DNA of 64,000 bases from Bacillota bacterium (GCA_023439505.1 JAEXNR010000028.1:1-64000), one strand, 5' to 3'; positions 8,351 to 17,831 are shown, counted from the first letter of the stretch. Numbers and translations: made by a program. The notes: generated by a model from the sequence alone, not told the origin.

Positions 8351-8387
8351 AAACTGCTTTGATTATGAAATCAAAAGCAGTTTTTTT
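8351..8387 (+). terminator. Intrinsic terminator after dapB
   Basis: AAACTGCTTTGATT (8351-8364) pairs with AATCAAAAGCAGTTT (8369-8383), then a run of T. Strong. Confidence 0.9.
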
Positions 8388-8600
8388 GGTAAATGGGTGG
8401 TTCTGCAGGAATATGTGAATTATTTGTGTATTATGGAAAATCTTCGGATTTGTTCACAAATTTTTCGTAATCTTATTGTATGATAAATTTGTTTGAGGGA
8501 ACGTTTTCTAAGGAATTTCAGCGGCGGATCAATCATGGAAGGCCGTATTAATTCTAAGAAATTGGATGCAATCAGACTAAATTGTAAGGAGGGTACGATT

Positions 8601-9641
8601 TTGATTGAGGTAAAAAATTTAGTAAAACGTTACGGTGACCATATCGCAGTAGATCATTTATCTTTTACCGTTGATAAGGGACAGGTTCTAGGTTTTTTGG
8701 GGCCAAATGGAGCCGGAAAAACGACAACGATGAATATTATCACCGGATACATGTCAGCTACGGAAGGTACTGTAACCATTAACGGGCTGGATGTTTATGA
8801 GGAACCGGAAGAAGTAAAGAAAATGATTGGGTATTTACCGGAATTTCCTCCCCTTTATCCCGATATGACCGTAAAAGAGTATTTGAGCTTTGCGGCAGAT
8901 ATTAAAAAGGTAAATAAAAATGAAAAGAAACAGATGATGGACGATATTATGAATGCCACCAAAATCACACCGATGGCAAACCGGTTAATCAAGCACTTAT
9001 CAAAAGGATATAAACAACGTGTCGGGCTGGCGCAGGCTATTATGGGATATCCGGAACTGATTATTTTAGATGAGCCTACCGTCGGTCTTGATCCAAAACA
9101 GATTATCGAGATCAGAGATTTAATTAAAGAACTGAGTAAAAACCATACCGTTATCTTAAGTTCACATATTATGCAGGAGGTCAGTGCCGTATGTGACACG
9201 ATAATGATTATAAATAAAGGGAAAATGATATTAAGTGATAAGCCGGAGAATTTAAGCAGTCATTTTACAGCAGACGGAGCCCTAAGGCTTACGGTAAAGG
9301 GAAACAGAGGGAAAATCCTCAGCACGTTAAATGGCATCAGTCAGGTAGCCAAGGTGGAAGAACAGGAGCAGAGTGAAGAAGGAATCCTTGAAGCAATCGT
9401 CTACAGTACGAATAATGCTGATATCAGAGAAGAAATATTCTATGCCATGTATGGAGCTAAAACACCGATATTAGAAATGCAGACCATCAGAATGAGTCTG
9501 GAGGATGTGTTCTTAAAGGTTACCAATGAAAGTAATCAGCAGCAGCTGAAGGATACAGCAGAAGCTGACCGGGAGCCATCGACAGATCGTATAGAAAATA
9601 ATGACAGTGGGGAGGAAAGTGAGAATGTTAGCGATTTATAA
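8601..9641 (+). CDS. ABC transporter ATP-binding protein, Gld-like cluster
   Basis: 346 residues from the TTG at 8601, chosen because AAGGAGGG ends seven bases before it and MIEVKNLVKRYG is the normal start of these ATPases; a longer in-frame TTG start (8493) has no ribosome site. Walker A GPNGAGKTT, the LSKGYKQRVGLAQA signature, Walker B LIILDEPTVGLDP and the SSHI switch histidine are present. The region after about residue 220 is the C-terminal extension seen in ABC-2 export ATPases. It energises the permease encoded next, with which it overlaps by 17 bp. The order ATPase-permease-GldG-DUF4340 resembles the gld gliding-motility ABC genes, but the organism group suggests an envelope export or remodelling role. 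Confidence 0.85.
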   Translation: MIEVKNLVKRYGDHIAVDHLSFTVDKGQVLGFLGPNGAGKTTTMNIITGYMSATEGTVTINGLDVYEEPEEVKKMIGYLPEFPPLYPDMTVKEYLSFAADIKKVNKNEKKQMMDDIMNATKITPMANRLIKHLSKGYKQRVGLAQAIMGYPELIILDEPTVGLDPKQIIEIRDLIKELSKNHTVILSSHIMQEVSAVCDTIMIINKGKMILSDKPENLSSHFTADGALRLTVKGNRGKILSTLNGISQVAKVEEQEQSEEGILEAIVYSTNNADIREEIFYAMYGAKTPILEMQTIRMSLEDVFLKVTNESNQQQLKDTAEADREPSTDRIENNDSGEESENVSDL

Positions 9642-10488
9642 AAAAGAATTACGTTCCTATTTTACATCCATGTTAGGATATGTTTTCATCGCATTCTTTT
9701 TGGTGATTATCGGTATCTATTTTTTTGTAAATAACTTATATTACATGTATGCAAATTTTGAATATACCCTGACATCCATTTCATTTATTTTTGTCTTATT
9801 GGTTCCGTTGTTAACCATGAGGCTTATGGCGGAAGAAAACAAACAAAAGACAGATCAATTGCTTTTGACTTCGCCGCTTACCGCATCTTCCATAGTATTA
9901 GGAAAGTTCCTTGCAGTGTTTACGATATTTTTCAGTGTTATGCTGATTACCTGCTTTTATCCGCTGATTATGTCAAGGTATGGTGAGGTTCCCATGGGTT
10001 CTGCTTATGCCAGCATTCTGGGATTTACCTTAGTGGGAGGAGTTTATCTGTCCATTGGACTATTCATTTCCTCCTTAACAGAGAGTCAGGTTGTTGCGGC
10101 GGTGATCAGTTTTATCACATTCCTAATCACATTATTAATTCAGGGGATTGCAAGTGTCATTCCATCCGATAATAAAACCGCTTATATTATTTTTGCAGCA
10201 ATCGTTATTCTCATCTGTCTGGTTTTATATCAGCTGATGAAGAACCTCACAATATCCATCATTGCAGGAATCATCGGAGAGGGGATATTAACTGCTGTTT
10301 ACCTGCAAAAACCTACGCTTTTTGATGGGATTATCGTGAAAATATTCGGTTGGTTTTCCATCCTTTCCAGATTTGACTCCTTTAATTATGGTATCTTTGA
10401 TGCGTCCGGAGTGATCTACTATATCAGCATTATGTTTATATTTATATTTTTGACAATTCAGGTAATTAAGAAAAAGAGATGGAGCTAG
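9625..10488 (+). CDS. ABC-2 type permease, Gld-like cluster
   Basis: 287 residues from ATG 9625, preceded by GGGGAGGAAAGTGAGA; the start lies inside the end of the ATPase gene, which indicates translational coupling. It has six membrane segments. MLAIYKKELRSYFTSMLGYVF opens the protein, as in GldF/NosY-type permeases, and the loop TMRLMAEENKQKTDQLLLTSP is the coupling region that contacts the ATPase. It forms the membrane pore of the exporter whose auxiliary subunits are the next two genes. The substrate is unknown. Confidence 0.85.
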   Translation: MLAIYKKELRSYFTSMLGYVFIAFFLVIIGIYFFVNNLYYMYANFEYTLTSISFIFVLLVPLLTMRLMAEENKQKTDQLLLTSPLTASSIVLGKFLAVFTIFFSVMLITCFYPLIMSRYGEVPMGSAYASILGFTLVGGVYLSIGLFISSLTESQVVAAVISFITFLITLLIQGIASVIPSDNKTAYIIFAAIVILICLVLYQLMKNLTISIIAGIIGEGILTAVYLQKPTLFDGIIVKIFGWFSILSRFDSFNYGIFDASGVIYYISIMFIFIFLTIQVIKKKRWS

Positions 10489-10506
10489 GGAAAGGGGGAG
10501 AATATA

Positions 10507-11970
10507 ATGAGTCATCAGAATAATGAAAATAAAAAGAATATCATCGGGAACATGAAAGCCTCCTTTTCAGGCCGGAAGTTTCGCAGCGGAGCATATGTTT
10601 CCATATTATCCGTTGTTGTGGTTGTAATTGTGCTGGTTATCAATATGATTGTATCTAATTTTGATTTGAAGGTAGATGTCAGTACACAATCGCTATATAC
10701 CTTATCAAAAGATACCCAGACTCTGGTAAAAAATTTGAAAGATGATATCACGATCTACTATCTTGCAGAAGCAGGTAAGGAAAATCAGACCTTGTATAAA
10801 GTAGCAGAAAAATATGACAGCTTATCCGATAAGATTTCGCTGGAGTCAAAGGACCCCGTTTTATATCCAAAATTTGCGGCTCAATACGTGGATGATAATG
10901 TTACAAGCGATAGCATTATTCTTGTTAACAAGGGGAATAACAGAGCAAAATATATTCCCTATTCTGATATGCTTGTTCAGGAGCTGAATCAGCAGACCTA
11001 TCAGATGCAGACGACCGGTATTGATGTTGAGGGTGAGATAACCTCTGCGATTCAGTATGTGACCAATCCGGATCTGCCGAAGATGTATGTTGTTGACGGT
11101 CATGGGGAAGCAAAGCCGGGAAGTGCCTTCGATGCCTTAATGGCGAAGCAGAATATTGACGTTGAGAGCATATCTACCTTAACTCAGGGAAGTATTCCGG
11201 AGGATTGTGATGTACTGTATATCAATGCACCGAGCAACGACTTTTCTGAAGACGAGGTTAATATGATCAAGGATTATATGAATCGGGGCGGTAATGTATT
11301 AATTACGTTAAATTATCTTGCAGAGGATTTGACCAATTTCAAGTCCCTGGTAAACTACTATGGTGTAGATCTTGTACCTGGATTTATCTGTGAAGGAAAT
11401 GCCAATATGCATTTACCGAATTATCCGCATTTCATAGTTCCGAATATTGATAATCATGATATTACGGCGAATGCTACCAGAAATAAAAAGTATGTGGTAA
11501 CACCTACTTCTACCGGTATGCAGATTCAGGACTCCTTACGTAGTTCCCTGACAGTGGAACCGCTATTAACCACTTCCGATTCGGCATATTCAAAGGTTGA
11601 TATTAATACCAACACAGCCTCCAAGGAAGCAGACGATGTCGATGGACCATTTCAGGTAGGTGTTGTGGCAACAGATAAATATAGTGAAAAAGCTTCTCAT
11701 ATGGTAGTCTATTCTTCTGCTTCCATATTTGAGGATGCACCCATCAGTTCCACCCAAGGATATGGGAATGCAGATATCTTAACAGGAACATTGGGATATC
11801 TGGTTGGCGATACCTCTGTTGTGACCATAGCATCAAAGAGTATCATGCCGGAGCAGATCTTTCTGACAGCGCAGCAGGGGATCCTGTGGGGCGCATTGGC
11901 TGTCGTTATCATTCCTGTGATTATATTAGTGGCAGGCGTGGTTGTTACTCTTAAAAGGAGGAGAAAATAA
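10507..11970 (+). CDS. GldG-like ABC auxiliary protein
   Basis: 487 residues: a membrane helix at about 30-50, a large outside domain and a second helix near the C-terminus (about 458-482) before a basic KRRRK tail. Features of the GldG/ABC_transp_aux family (PF09822) are DVSTQSLYTLSKDTQTLVKNL after the first helix, KMYVVDGHGE in the middle, and the glutamine-amidotransferase-like stretch DVLYINAPSNDFSEDEVNMIKDYMNRGGNVLI. The substrate-sensing or cargo role is unproven in Firmicutes. GGGGGAGAATATA precedes the ATG. The stop codon abuts the start of the DUF4340 gene. Confidence 0.8.
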   Translation: MSHQNNENKKNIIGNMKASFSGRKFRSGAYVSILSVVVVVIVLVINMIVSNFDLKVDVSTQSLYTLSKDTQTLVKNLKDDITIYYLAEAGKENQTLYKVAEKYDSLSDKISLESKDPVLYPKFAAQYVDDNVTSDSIILVNKGNNRAKYIPYSDMLVQELNQQTYQMQTTGIDVEGEITSAIQYVTNPDLPKMYVVDGHGEAKPGSAFDALMAKQNIDVESISTLTQGSIPEDCDVLYINAPSNDFSEDEVNMIKDYMNRGGNVLITLNYLAEDLTNFKSLVNYYGVDLVPGFICEGNANMHLPNYPHFIVPNIDNHDITANATRNKKYVVTPTSTGMQIQDSLRSSLTVEPLLTTSDSAYSKVDINTNTASKEADDVDGPFQVGVVATDKYSEKASHMVVYSSASIFEDAPISSTQGYGNADILTGTLGYLVGDTSVVTIASKSIMPEQIFLTAQQGILWGALAVVIIPVIILVAGVVVTLKRRRK

Positions 11971-13491
11971 ATGGCGAAGAGAAAGAAAAGAAATAGTATT
12001 ACACTATTCTCGCTTCTTTTGGCTTTAATTATTCTATCCGTTTTTTATTATTGGTACACGAATAAGAGTAAAGAGGCCAAAGACGAAACGGGAGAAACCA
12101 ATACAATTTCTCTGGCATCCATTGATACTACACAGTTGACTTCATTTGCAATCAAGAATGAAAATCTGGATATCACCTTGATCTTTGATCAAGGTGAGTG
12201 GACGTCCAAAAATGATCCGGATCGTCCCATTGACCAATCCCATGTGGGAATTATGACCAATCTGCTGGCGAAGATCGATGCAGTCCGGATGATTAAGGAA
12301 GACGCGGATGACCTGGGCGAATATGGACTGGATCAACCCTCCATAACAATTCAGGCGGTGACAGAGGATGGTACAAACTTTAAAATGTTTATTGGCGATG
12401 CGGCAGTTACCGGAGATGGATATTACGCTATGGTAAATGACGATAAAACGGTGTATCTGGTGAATTCCACCATAGGGTCAGGATTTAATTACAGCGAAGA
12501 AGAGCTGACACAATTAAAAGATCAGCCGGATATTACCAGTTCTGATAACATCACTCACATCTTAGTGGATCTGCGTGAGGGGAAAGATTTCGAAATTAAG
12601 TATATGCCGGAAAATGATAATACCTATACCAAATTAAATCAATTTGAGTGGACACTGCTTCAGCCATATGGGGAGGAGTATAATGCTTCTTATGATAAAC
12701 TCTCGCCTTTGTTGACAGCTTTTGGCGATTTTACTTTTAAAACCTGTGTCGATTATGAGGGTAAGGATCTTGGCAGATATGGTCTTGACCAACCTTTTGC
12801 AAAGATTACAGTTGATTTTACCAGAACGAAGAACGTAACGCTGGATTCACCGGAGAAGGATCCGGATACAGGAAAAGAGATTACACAAAAGGATGTAACA
12901 ACAAATGAGAGTCTGAAGATTGATATCGGTAATCAGGATGAGAACGGCAATTACTATGTCAGAAATGAAGCCTCCAATGCTGTTTATACCATGGCTGCCT
13001 CTTCCGTAGAAAGTAAAATAAAATTGAATGCCTTTGATTATCTGAATCGTTTTGTCGCATTACCCAATATAGATAATGTAGATAAGATAGATGCTAAGAT
13101 TGGTGATAAAGAGTACAAGATGGAAATTAAGCGTACGACTCAAAAAGATGATGACGGGAAGGAAGTCACACAGGCAACTTATTTCAATAATAACACAGAA
13201 GTGACAGAGAAGAACTTTAAGAATATGTATCAGACAATGATCTCAGCATATTTTGAAAAAGAAGCGGACGATGAATCAAAGATTAATAAAACACATCCTG
13301 TAATGAGTTTAAGCTATCATATCATGGATCAGGATACGAATCTGACCACCGTCTATTATCCATACGATGATGTCTATTACTATGCAGACAATGGTAAATC
13401 TCATAACTTTCTGGTGGACCGCAGGGTGATTGATGCCATGATCTACGCCATAGAAAATAATAAAGTTAAAGATTATGATTATAACGACTGA
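11971..13491 (+). CDS. DUF4340 domain protein, Gld-like cluster
   Basis: 506 residues with one N-terminal membrane helix (about 10-27) after a KRKKRN basic start, then an extracellular part. The repeated motif GEYGLDQPSITI / GRYGLDQPFAKI, each preceded by an acidic beta-strand region, is the DUF4340 signature and indicates two related units. ATG directly follows the GldG-like stop (spacing 0) with AAAGGAGGAGAAA as ribosome site, so the two are translated together. It is the last gene of the four-gene export operon; the terminator at 13550 follows. No catalytic motif was seen. Confidence 0.8.
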   Translation: MAKRKKRNSITLFSLLLALIILSVFYYWYTNKSKEAKDETGETNTISLASIDTTQLTSFAIKNENLDITLIFDQGEWTSKNDPDRPIDQSHVGIMTNLLAKIDAVRMIKEDADDLGEYGLDQPSITIQAVTEDGTNFKMFIGDAAVTGDGYYAMVNDDKTVYLVNSTIGSGFNYSEEELTQLKDQPDITSSDNITHILVDLREGKDFEIKYMPENDNTYTKLNQFEWTLLQPYGEEYNASYDKLSPLLTAFGDFTFKTCVDYEGKDLGRYGLDQPFAKITVDFTRTKNVTLDSPEKDPDTGKEITQKDVTTNESLKIDIGNQDENGNYYVRNEASNAVYTMAASSVESKIKLNAFDYLNRFVALPNIDNVDKIDAKIGDKEYKMEIKRTTQKDDDGKEVTQATYFNNNTEVTEKNFKNMYQTMISAYFEKEADDESKINKTHPVMSLSYHIMDQDTNLTTVYYPYDDVYYYADNGKSHNFLVDRRVIDAMIYAIENNKVKDYDYND

Positions 13492-13549
13492 TTCGGAAAG
13501 ATCAATCGAAAATGAAAGCAATATAAGAAAAGTATTATAAGGAAAGCGG

Positions 13550-13590
13550 AAAGCCACAGTGGAATAAGAACCTGTGGCTTTTTGCTTTAT
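13550..13590 (+). terminator. Intrinsic terminator after DUF4340 gene
   Basis: AAAGCCACAG (13550-13559) and CTGTGGCTTT (13572-13581) pair perfectly, followed by a T-rich tail. Confidence 0.9.
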
Positions 13591-13656
13591 TGTCTGAAAT
13601 GGATTCCAGAAAACCCCTTTGGCAATCTGATGAAACTTGTACGAATAATACATCAG

Positions 13657-13678
13657 TTATGCTAATATAATAGCATAA
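13657..13678 (+). promoter_or_regulatory. Palindrome containing a -10 box before SpoIID-domain gene
   Basis: TTATGCTA / TAGCATAA, 8-bp perfect arms with a 6-nt centre. TATAAT (13666-13671) falls in the centre. No good -35 lies 17 bp upstream, so an activator or a sporulation sigma factor may be needed. Confidence 0.45.
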
Positions 13679-13730
13679 GGAATGAACACAAGGTATCAAT
13701 AGGTTATCAAGGACTGGAACAGGAGCAGCG

Positions 13731-16313
13731 ATGAGTATAAAAAGAAAACTTATATTGATGGGAATATGTTTCGCGATTATCATTATCATCTTTACGGTAA
13801 ATGTTGTCCGCCGGATCAATAAGAATGATACGCCGGACGATACCACGCCAAGGGGTAATATCATAATACAATCGGAGGCATATCGCTTATTCAGTTACTT
13901 GGAGTATGATAAGGCGAAAAGGGAAGCATTGCCAATGGAAATATCATATTCTGATCCGGGTATGTCGGGCTGGTATGATACCTATGTAAATGCTATATGG
14001 AAGATGGGACTGATAGAGGAGAATATCACCGGTTCTCCCTCCGAGGCTTTGACCTATGGCATGTGTAAAAAGATGATGGATCAATTAATTATAGATAAGC
14101 CAAAGCTGCAGGATATATATCAGAAGTTATCATTTGATTTTCTGGAGTATGAGGACAAGATGCTGACGTCAGACTTTCTTGAACTATACGATGCAATCTT
14201 AAGCATACTTTCTTCAGAAGATATTCCGATACAGCGGAAGACGATTTTTGTTCTTGGAAGCGAAGTAACGGATGACGGAAGGGAACGAATCGTAGCAGAT
14301 ACGGGAAGATACTATTATGATCATGCCAGAGATTATGAAGCGTTTTTCATACAGTCACCACAAGAGGCCGAACAAACTGACGATTCAGATGATACCACAA
14401 AGCAGGGGAATGCACAGGAGGAGAAAAAAGATCAAAAAAATAATCAGAAAAGTGGGACAACCGCATTTGACATCACCGGCGAGTATATTAAGGCCAGCTT
14501 TACGGATCAAAGCATTCAGGTGCTGGTCAGCGGACAGGAAATTATCTCTGTCACTGCAATAACCCAGGAGAAGACAATCTTACATAATGTATGGATGAAA
14601 GAGGGGAAGAGTCAGCAAATCGATGCCTATATTAATGGCATAGATAAGAGTTTCTCCACAAAATACCCGCTGTCAAGTGAGATCAGCAGAGTGGTTGGCG
14701 ATATCACGGTAGAGAATAAAGTAATCATCCAGATCAGTGTGAAGCCTGATACGATACAGGGGAAAGTATTATTAACAGGTGATGATTTTATAGAAATAGA
14801 AGGATACGGTAAAGTACCCCTTGACCCGGACTATAAGATCTACAAAATTTACGGAGAATTGTCCATGGAACCGACCAGCAGTATTCTGGTGGGTTATGAG
14901 GCAACTGACTTTGTGGTATCAGACGGTAAAATCAGTGCAGCATTAATTAAAGAAGGTATTAAAGCAGAAAATATCAGGGTATTATTAAATACCACCGATT
15001 ATAAAAGTGTTTACCATGATACGGTTAAGTTTACGGTGAATACAGATTTTACTATCAGTGATAAAGATAATGAGAAGTCTTATAAAGCCGGAGATGTGGT
15101 AACGGTAAAACCCGGAGATGATCTTTTATCCAATGGCCGAATTAAAATAACGCCTGCCTCTGACAACGGCAAGATAGAAATTCTTTCTATAAAACGGTCC
15201 TATGGGAATCCAAAGTACCGGGGAATGATCGAAATCTCTGAAGGTGAGGAGGGGTTGTTAATTGTAAATGAATTATCGCTGGAAGAGTATTTATACGCGG
15301 TAATACCCAGTGAAATGCCCACCTACTATGGTGTGGAGGCCTTGAAAGTTCAAGCGATCTGTGCGAGAACCTATGCCTATAAACATCTGATGGCCAACAG
15401 CCTGAACAATTACGGCGCTCATGTGGATGATAGTGTTACCTATCAGGTCTATAATAATATAGCTGAAAATGAAGACGCTATATTGGCTGTAAAGGATACC
15501 TACGGTAAGATCATTGAATATGACGGTTCTATTATAACGGCCTACTATTTTTCAACCTCCTGCGGGCATACAACAGGGCCCCAATGCGTCTGGGCCAATG
15601 GGACGGATACACCATATCTTACAGGGAAGCTAATGACGGTGGAGGATGGTGAGAGTACCGCATCCAAACAAAATGAAGGTATTTACGAGGATTTGTCCAA
15701 GGAAGATAACTTTAGAAGCTTTCTATCAGATGATGATTATACAACCTATGACAGCGAATTTAACTGGTATCGTTGGCATGTTACCATGGATATTGACCAT
15801 ATCAAAGCGAATATAGATAACATACTTGCTAAAAGATACAAGGCCAATCCGGATATGATACTTACCATGACCAGCCCGGCAAAGGGGGATAAAAAGGCAG
15901 TTTATGAGAGTGAGCCTGTCGACACGGTAGGAGATATCGAGGATATTCAGGTTTCAAAGAGAGAAATAGGAGGTATTATCAGCGAACTGATTATTAAGGG
16001 AAGTAAAAAGACGATTTTAGTGAAAACAGAATATAACATCAGGGCGCTACTGGCTCCTACCCAGGATACCGTGATCAGAAAAGATCAAAGTGAGGTATCA
16101 GAGTTAACGTTACTTCCCAGCGCCTACTTTGTTATAGATAAGAATAAGAAAAGCAAGGAGCTTTCCAGTATAACACTAACCGGAGGAGGCTATGGACACG
16201 GTGTAGGAATGAGCCAGAATGGGGTAAAAGCATTAACCGACTCAGGCAAGAATTATGAAGAGATCATTAAGTACTTTTATCAGGGAACGGATTTGGGATT
16301 TATTTATGAGTGA
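13731..16313 (+). CDS. Large SpoIID/LytB domain protein
   Basis: 860 residues, far longer than SpoIID itself (about 340). One N-terminal membrane anchor (about 5-25) precedes a long Asp/Lys-rich outside region, with a low-complexity linker at about 215-245. The SpoIID core begins at about 500: GEEGLLIVNELSLEEYLYAV, IPSEMPTYYGVEALKVQAICARTYA, SCGHTTGPQ, and near the end GGGYGHGVGMSQNGVKALTDSG plus IIKYFYQGTD. SpoIID-type domains are lytic transglycosylases cutting peptidoglycan glycan strands. The N-terminal 450 residues have no family I recognise and may bind cell wall. It could act in sporulation or vegetative wall turnover. The stop codon touches that of the convergent brkB-like gene. Confidence 0.85.
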   Translation: MSIKRKLILMGICFAIIIIIFTVNVVRRINKNDTPDDTTPRGNIIIQSEAYRLFSYLEYDKAKREALPMEISYSDPGMSGWYDTYVNAIWKMGLIEENITGSPSEALTYGMCKKMMDQLIIDKPKLQDIYQKLSFDFLEYEDKMLTSDFLELYDAILSILSSEDIPIQRKTIFVLGSEVTDDGRERIVADTGRYYYDHARDYEAFFIQSPQEAEQTDDSDDTTKQGNAQEEKKDQKNNQKSGTTAFDITGEYIKASFTDQSIQVLVSGQEIISVTAITQEKTILHNVWMKEGKSQQIDAYINGIDKSFSTKYPLSSEISRVVGDITVENKVIIQISVKPDTIQGKVLLTGDDFIEIEGYGKVPLDPDYKIYKIYGELSMEPTSSILVGYEATDFVVSDGKISAALIKEGIKAENIRVLLNTTDYKSVYHDTVKFTVNTDFTISDKDNEKSYKAGDVVTVKPGDDLLSNGRIKITPASDNGKIEILSIKRSYGNPKYRGMIEISEGEEGLLIVNELSLEEYLYAVIPSEMPTYYGVEALKVQAICARTYAYKHLMANSLNNYGAHVDDSVTYQVYNNIAENEDAILAVKDTYGKIIEYDGSIITAYYFSTSCGHTTGPQCVWANGTDTPYLTGKLMTVEDGESTASKQNEGIYEDLSKEDNFRSFLSDDDYTTYDSEFNWYRWHVTMDIDHIKANIDNILAKRYKANPDMILTMTSPAKGDKKAVYESEPVDTVGDIEDIQVSKREIGGIISELIIKGSKKTILVKTEYNIRALLAPTQDTVIRKDQSEVSELTLLPSAYFVIDKNKKSKELSSITLTGGGYGHGVGMSQNGVKALTDSGKNYEEIIKYFYQGTDLGFIYE

Positions 16314-17174
16314 TCAGGTCTCTTCTCTTTGATAGAGCTGCTTAACCTTTTCCCGGAATGTCTTATTCTCAAACAATAAATTTAATTCGGCGCCTACAAA
16401 CAGGATATACATGCAGGAATACATCCACAACATAAATAAAACGATGGCCGTCAGGCTTCCGTAAGTTGCGGTATAGTTGGAGAAATTATCAAAATAATAG
16501 GAGAAAGCATAAGAGAATCCCATCCATCCACCGGCACAGATCAGTGCACCGGGAAACTCAGACATAATTCGTGTCTTCCTGTTAGGAATGACAATATAAA
16601 CAATCAGGAAGAATATGAGGAGGGTCAATAGACCGACAATGGTACGCAGACTGATGATGACAAGTGCCATATCCATTAAAACCGGAAACTTCTGGCCAAC
16701 CCAGATGTAAAGACGATTACCGAATACGAATAAAATCATGGTTGTGATGATCATTACGGCAAATGCAAGGGTATAGAGGGCAGAGGTCAATCTTAAAAAG
16801 ATGTATTTTCTTGTTTCTTTGATTTCATATACCGCATTTAATCCTTTAATGATGGCCAAAAAGCCTTTTCCAGCCGACCATAAAGCAGTGATGGCTGTAA
16901 TGGAGATTAATGTCGAAGTGGAAGAAGTATGATAGATTTCTGAAACCACCGAGACAATCATGGAGTCGATGGCAGTAGGGAAAATATGCGTAAACAAACG
17001 AAGCATTGTGGCTTCACTGATGGGGAAGAATTGTACAATGCTTAACATTAACATGATAAAAGGGAAAAAGGAGATAATAATAAAAAAGGCGGCTTGGGCT
17101 GAATAGGCAGCAACATTATCATCCCGGATTTTCTTTAATAATAATCCGATAAGTTTATAGGTTGAAGAAAACAT
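16314..17174 (-). CDS. YihY/BrkB family membrane protein
   Basis: 286 residues with six predicted membrane segments. Landmarks of the family (PF03631) are AAYSAQAAFFIIISFFPFIMLMLSIVQF near the start, LWSAGKGFLAIIKGLNAVY, an AGGWMGFSYAFSYY segment and the end region ATYGSLTAIVLFMLWMYSCMYILFVGAELN. Earlier calls of RNase BN for this family are not accepted; a transporter or envelope role is more likely but unknown. I chose ATG 17174, which has GGAG seven bases upstream, over an in-frame TTG at 17204. Convergent with the SpoIID-domain gene with no intergenic base between the stop codons. Confidence 0.85.
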   Translation of the reverse strand: MFSSTYKLIGLLLKKIRDDNVAAYSAQAAFFIIISFFPFIMLMLSIVQFFPISEATMLRLFTHIFPTAIDSMIVSVVSEIYHTSSTSTLISITAITALWSAGKGFLAIIKGLNAVYEIKETRKYIFLRLTSALYTLAFAVMIITTMILFVFGNRLYIWVGQKFPVLMDMALVIISLRTIVGLLTLLIFFLIVYIVIPNRKTRIMSEFPGALICAGGWMGFSYAFSYYFDNFSNYTATYGSLTAIVLFMLWMYSCMYILFVGAELNLLFENKTFREKVKQLYQREET

Positions 17175-17355
17175 GTGATAGCTCCAATCATGAAAATAGG
17201 GCAAATTGCTTCCATTTCTATTTCTGATGAAAACAAAAGGTGCTTTTCATTATATTATATGTAGGTGTCAAAAAGACTATCCTAATAAAATTTTCGAAAA
17301 TAAGCCGGTAACTCTATTATACGCTGAAGTTAAAGATAATTCAAAGAAAACATGG

Positions 17356-17385
17356 AAAAAAGAGACTGTTGCAAGTCTCTTTTTT
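17356..17385. terminator. Symmetric A/T-flanked hairpin
   Basis: AAAAAAGAGACT (17356-17367) and AGTCTCTTTTTT (17374-17385) form a terminator-like structure in both directions. No recognised gene ends here on either strand, so it may end a small RNA or an antisense transcript from the 17175-17656 gap. Confidence 0.6.
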
Positions 17386-17656
17386 CTTCGCGCATATCAG
17401 ATGCTAAAGGCTCTAATAATTCCTATTGTCTCATAATTCTTTATAATATGACAGTGATAATCATGTCGAAATGAAAAGGATAGAAAAGGTAAGAAATATT
17501 TGATAAATGAAGGATATTAAGCTATAATAAATATGTTGATTTTGTATTTTAGAAGGATTATGCTAAGAAGAGGAATGCCAGTTTTTTTATAAGGCATTTC
17601 GGTGGGTGGTCTGATCCATTAATTACGCATATCATAGGAGATGAGGAGGATTCGGA
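17386..17656. other. Intergenic region before the 46-codon gene
   Basis: Contains a TATAAT-like box (about 17441) with no good partner, and a hairpin GAATGCC / GGCATTTC with an intervening T-rich loop at about 17573-17602. I see no coding frame with a ribosome site before the AGGAGGA of the small gene at 17657. Confidence 0.4.
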
Positions 17657-17797
17657 ATGATCAATTTTGATGAAGAAATCGAAAAATTCCAGCCAAGCCT
17701 GGAGATCGAGCAGGCGGAGGATGTCATTAATAATAATGATATGACGGATATCACAGATATTTTGAAAGAGCTACTAAAGGGGAATAAAGAAAATTAA
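17657..17797 (+). CDS. Small acidic 46-residue protein, unknown
   Basis: ATG at 17657 has a strong GATGAGGAGGATTCGGA ribosome site and an open frame of 46 codons ending in TAA at 17795. The product starts MINFDEEIEKFQPSLEIEQA and is rich in Asp, Glu, Asn and Ile with no membrane segment or cysteine. It ends 34 bp before the zinc-ribbon/TPR gene, so the two probably share a transcript. I do not recognise the family. The ribosome site and tight spacing argue that it is a real gene. Confidence 0.65.
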   Translation: MINFDEEIEKFQPSLEIEQAEDVINNNDMTDITDILKELLKGNKEN

Positions 17798-17831
17798 CAA
17801 TATTGATTAAGATAAGTTAGGTGGGGATGAT

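Noticed and set aside
8493..8600. N-terminal extension of the Gld-like ATPase from an upstream TTG
   Set aside because: No ribosome site, no family match in the extra 36 residues, and a strong AAGGAGGG precedes the TTG at 8601.
17206..17436. 76-codon open frame on the plus strand
   Set aside because: No convincing ribosome site or family pattern, and the frame runs through a terminator hairpin.
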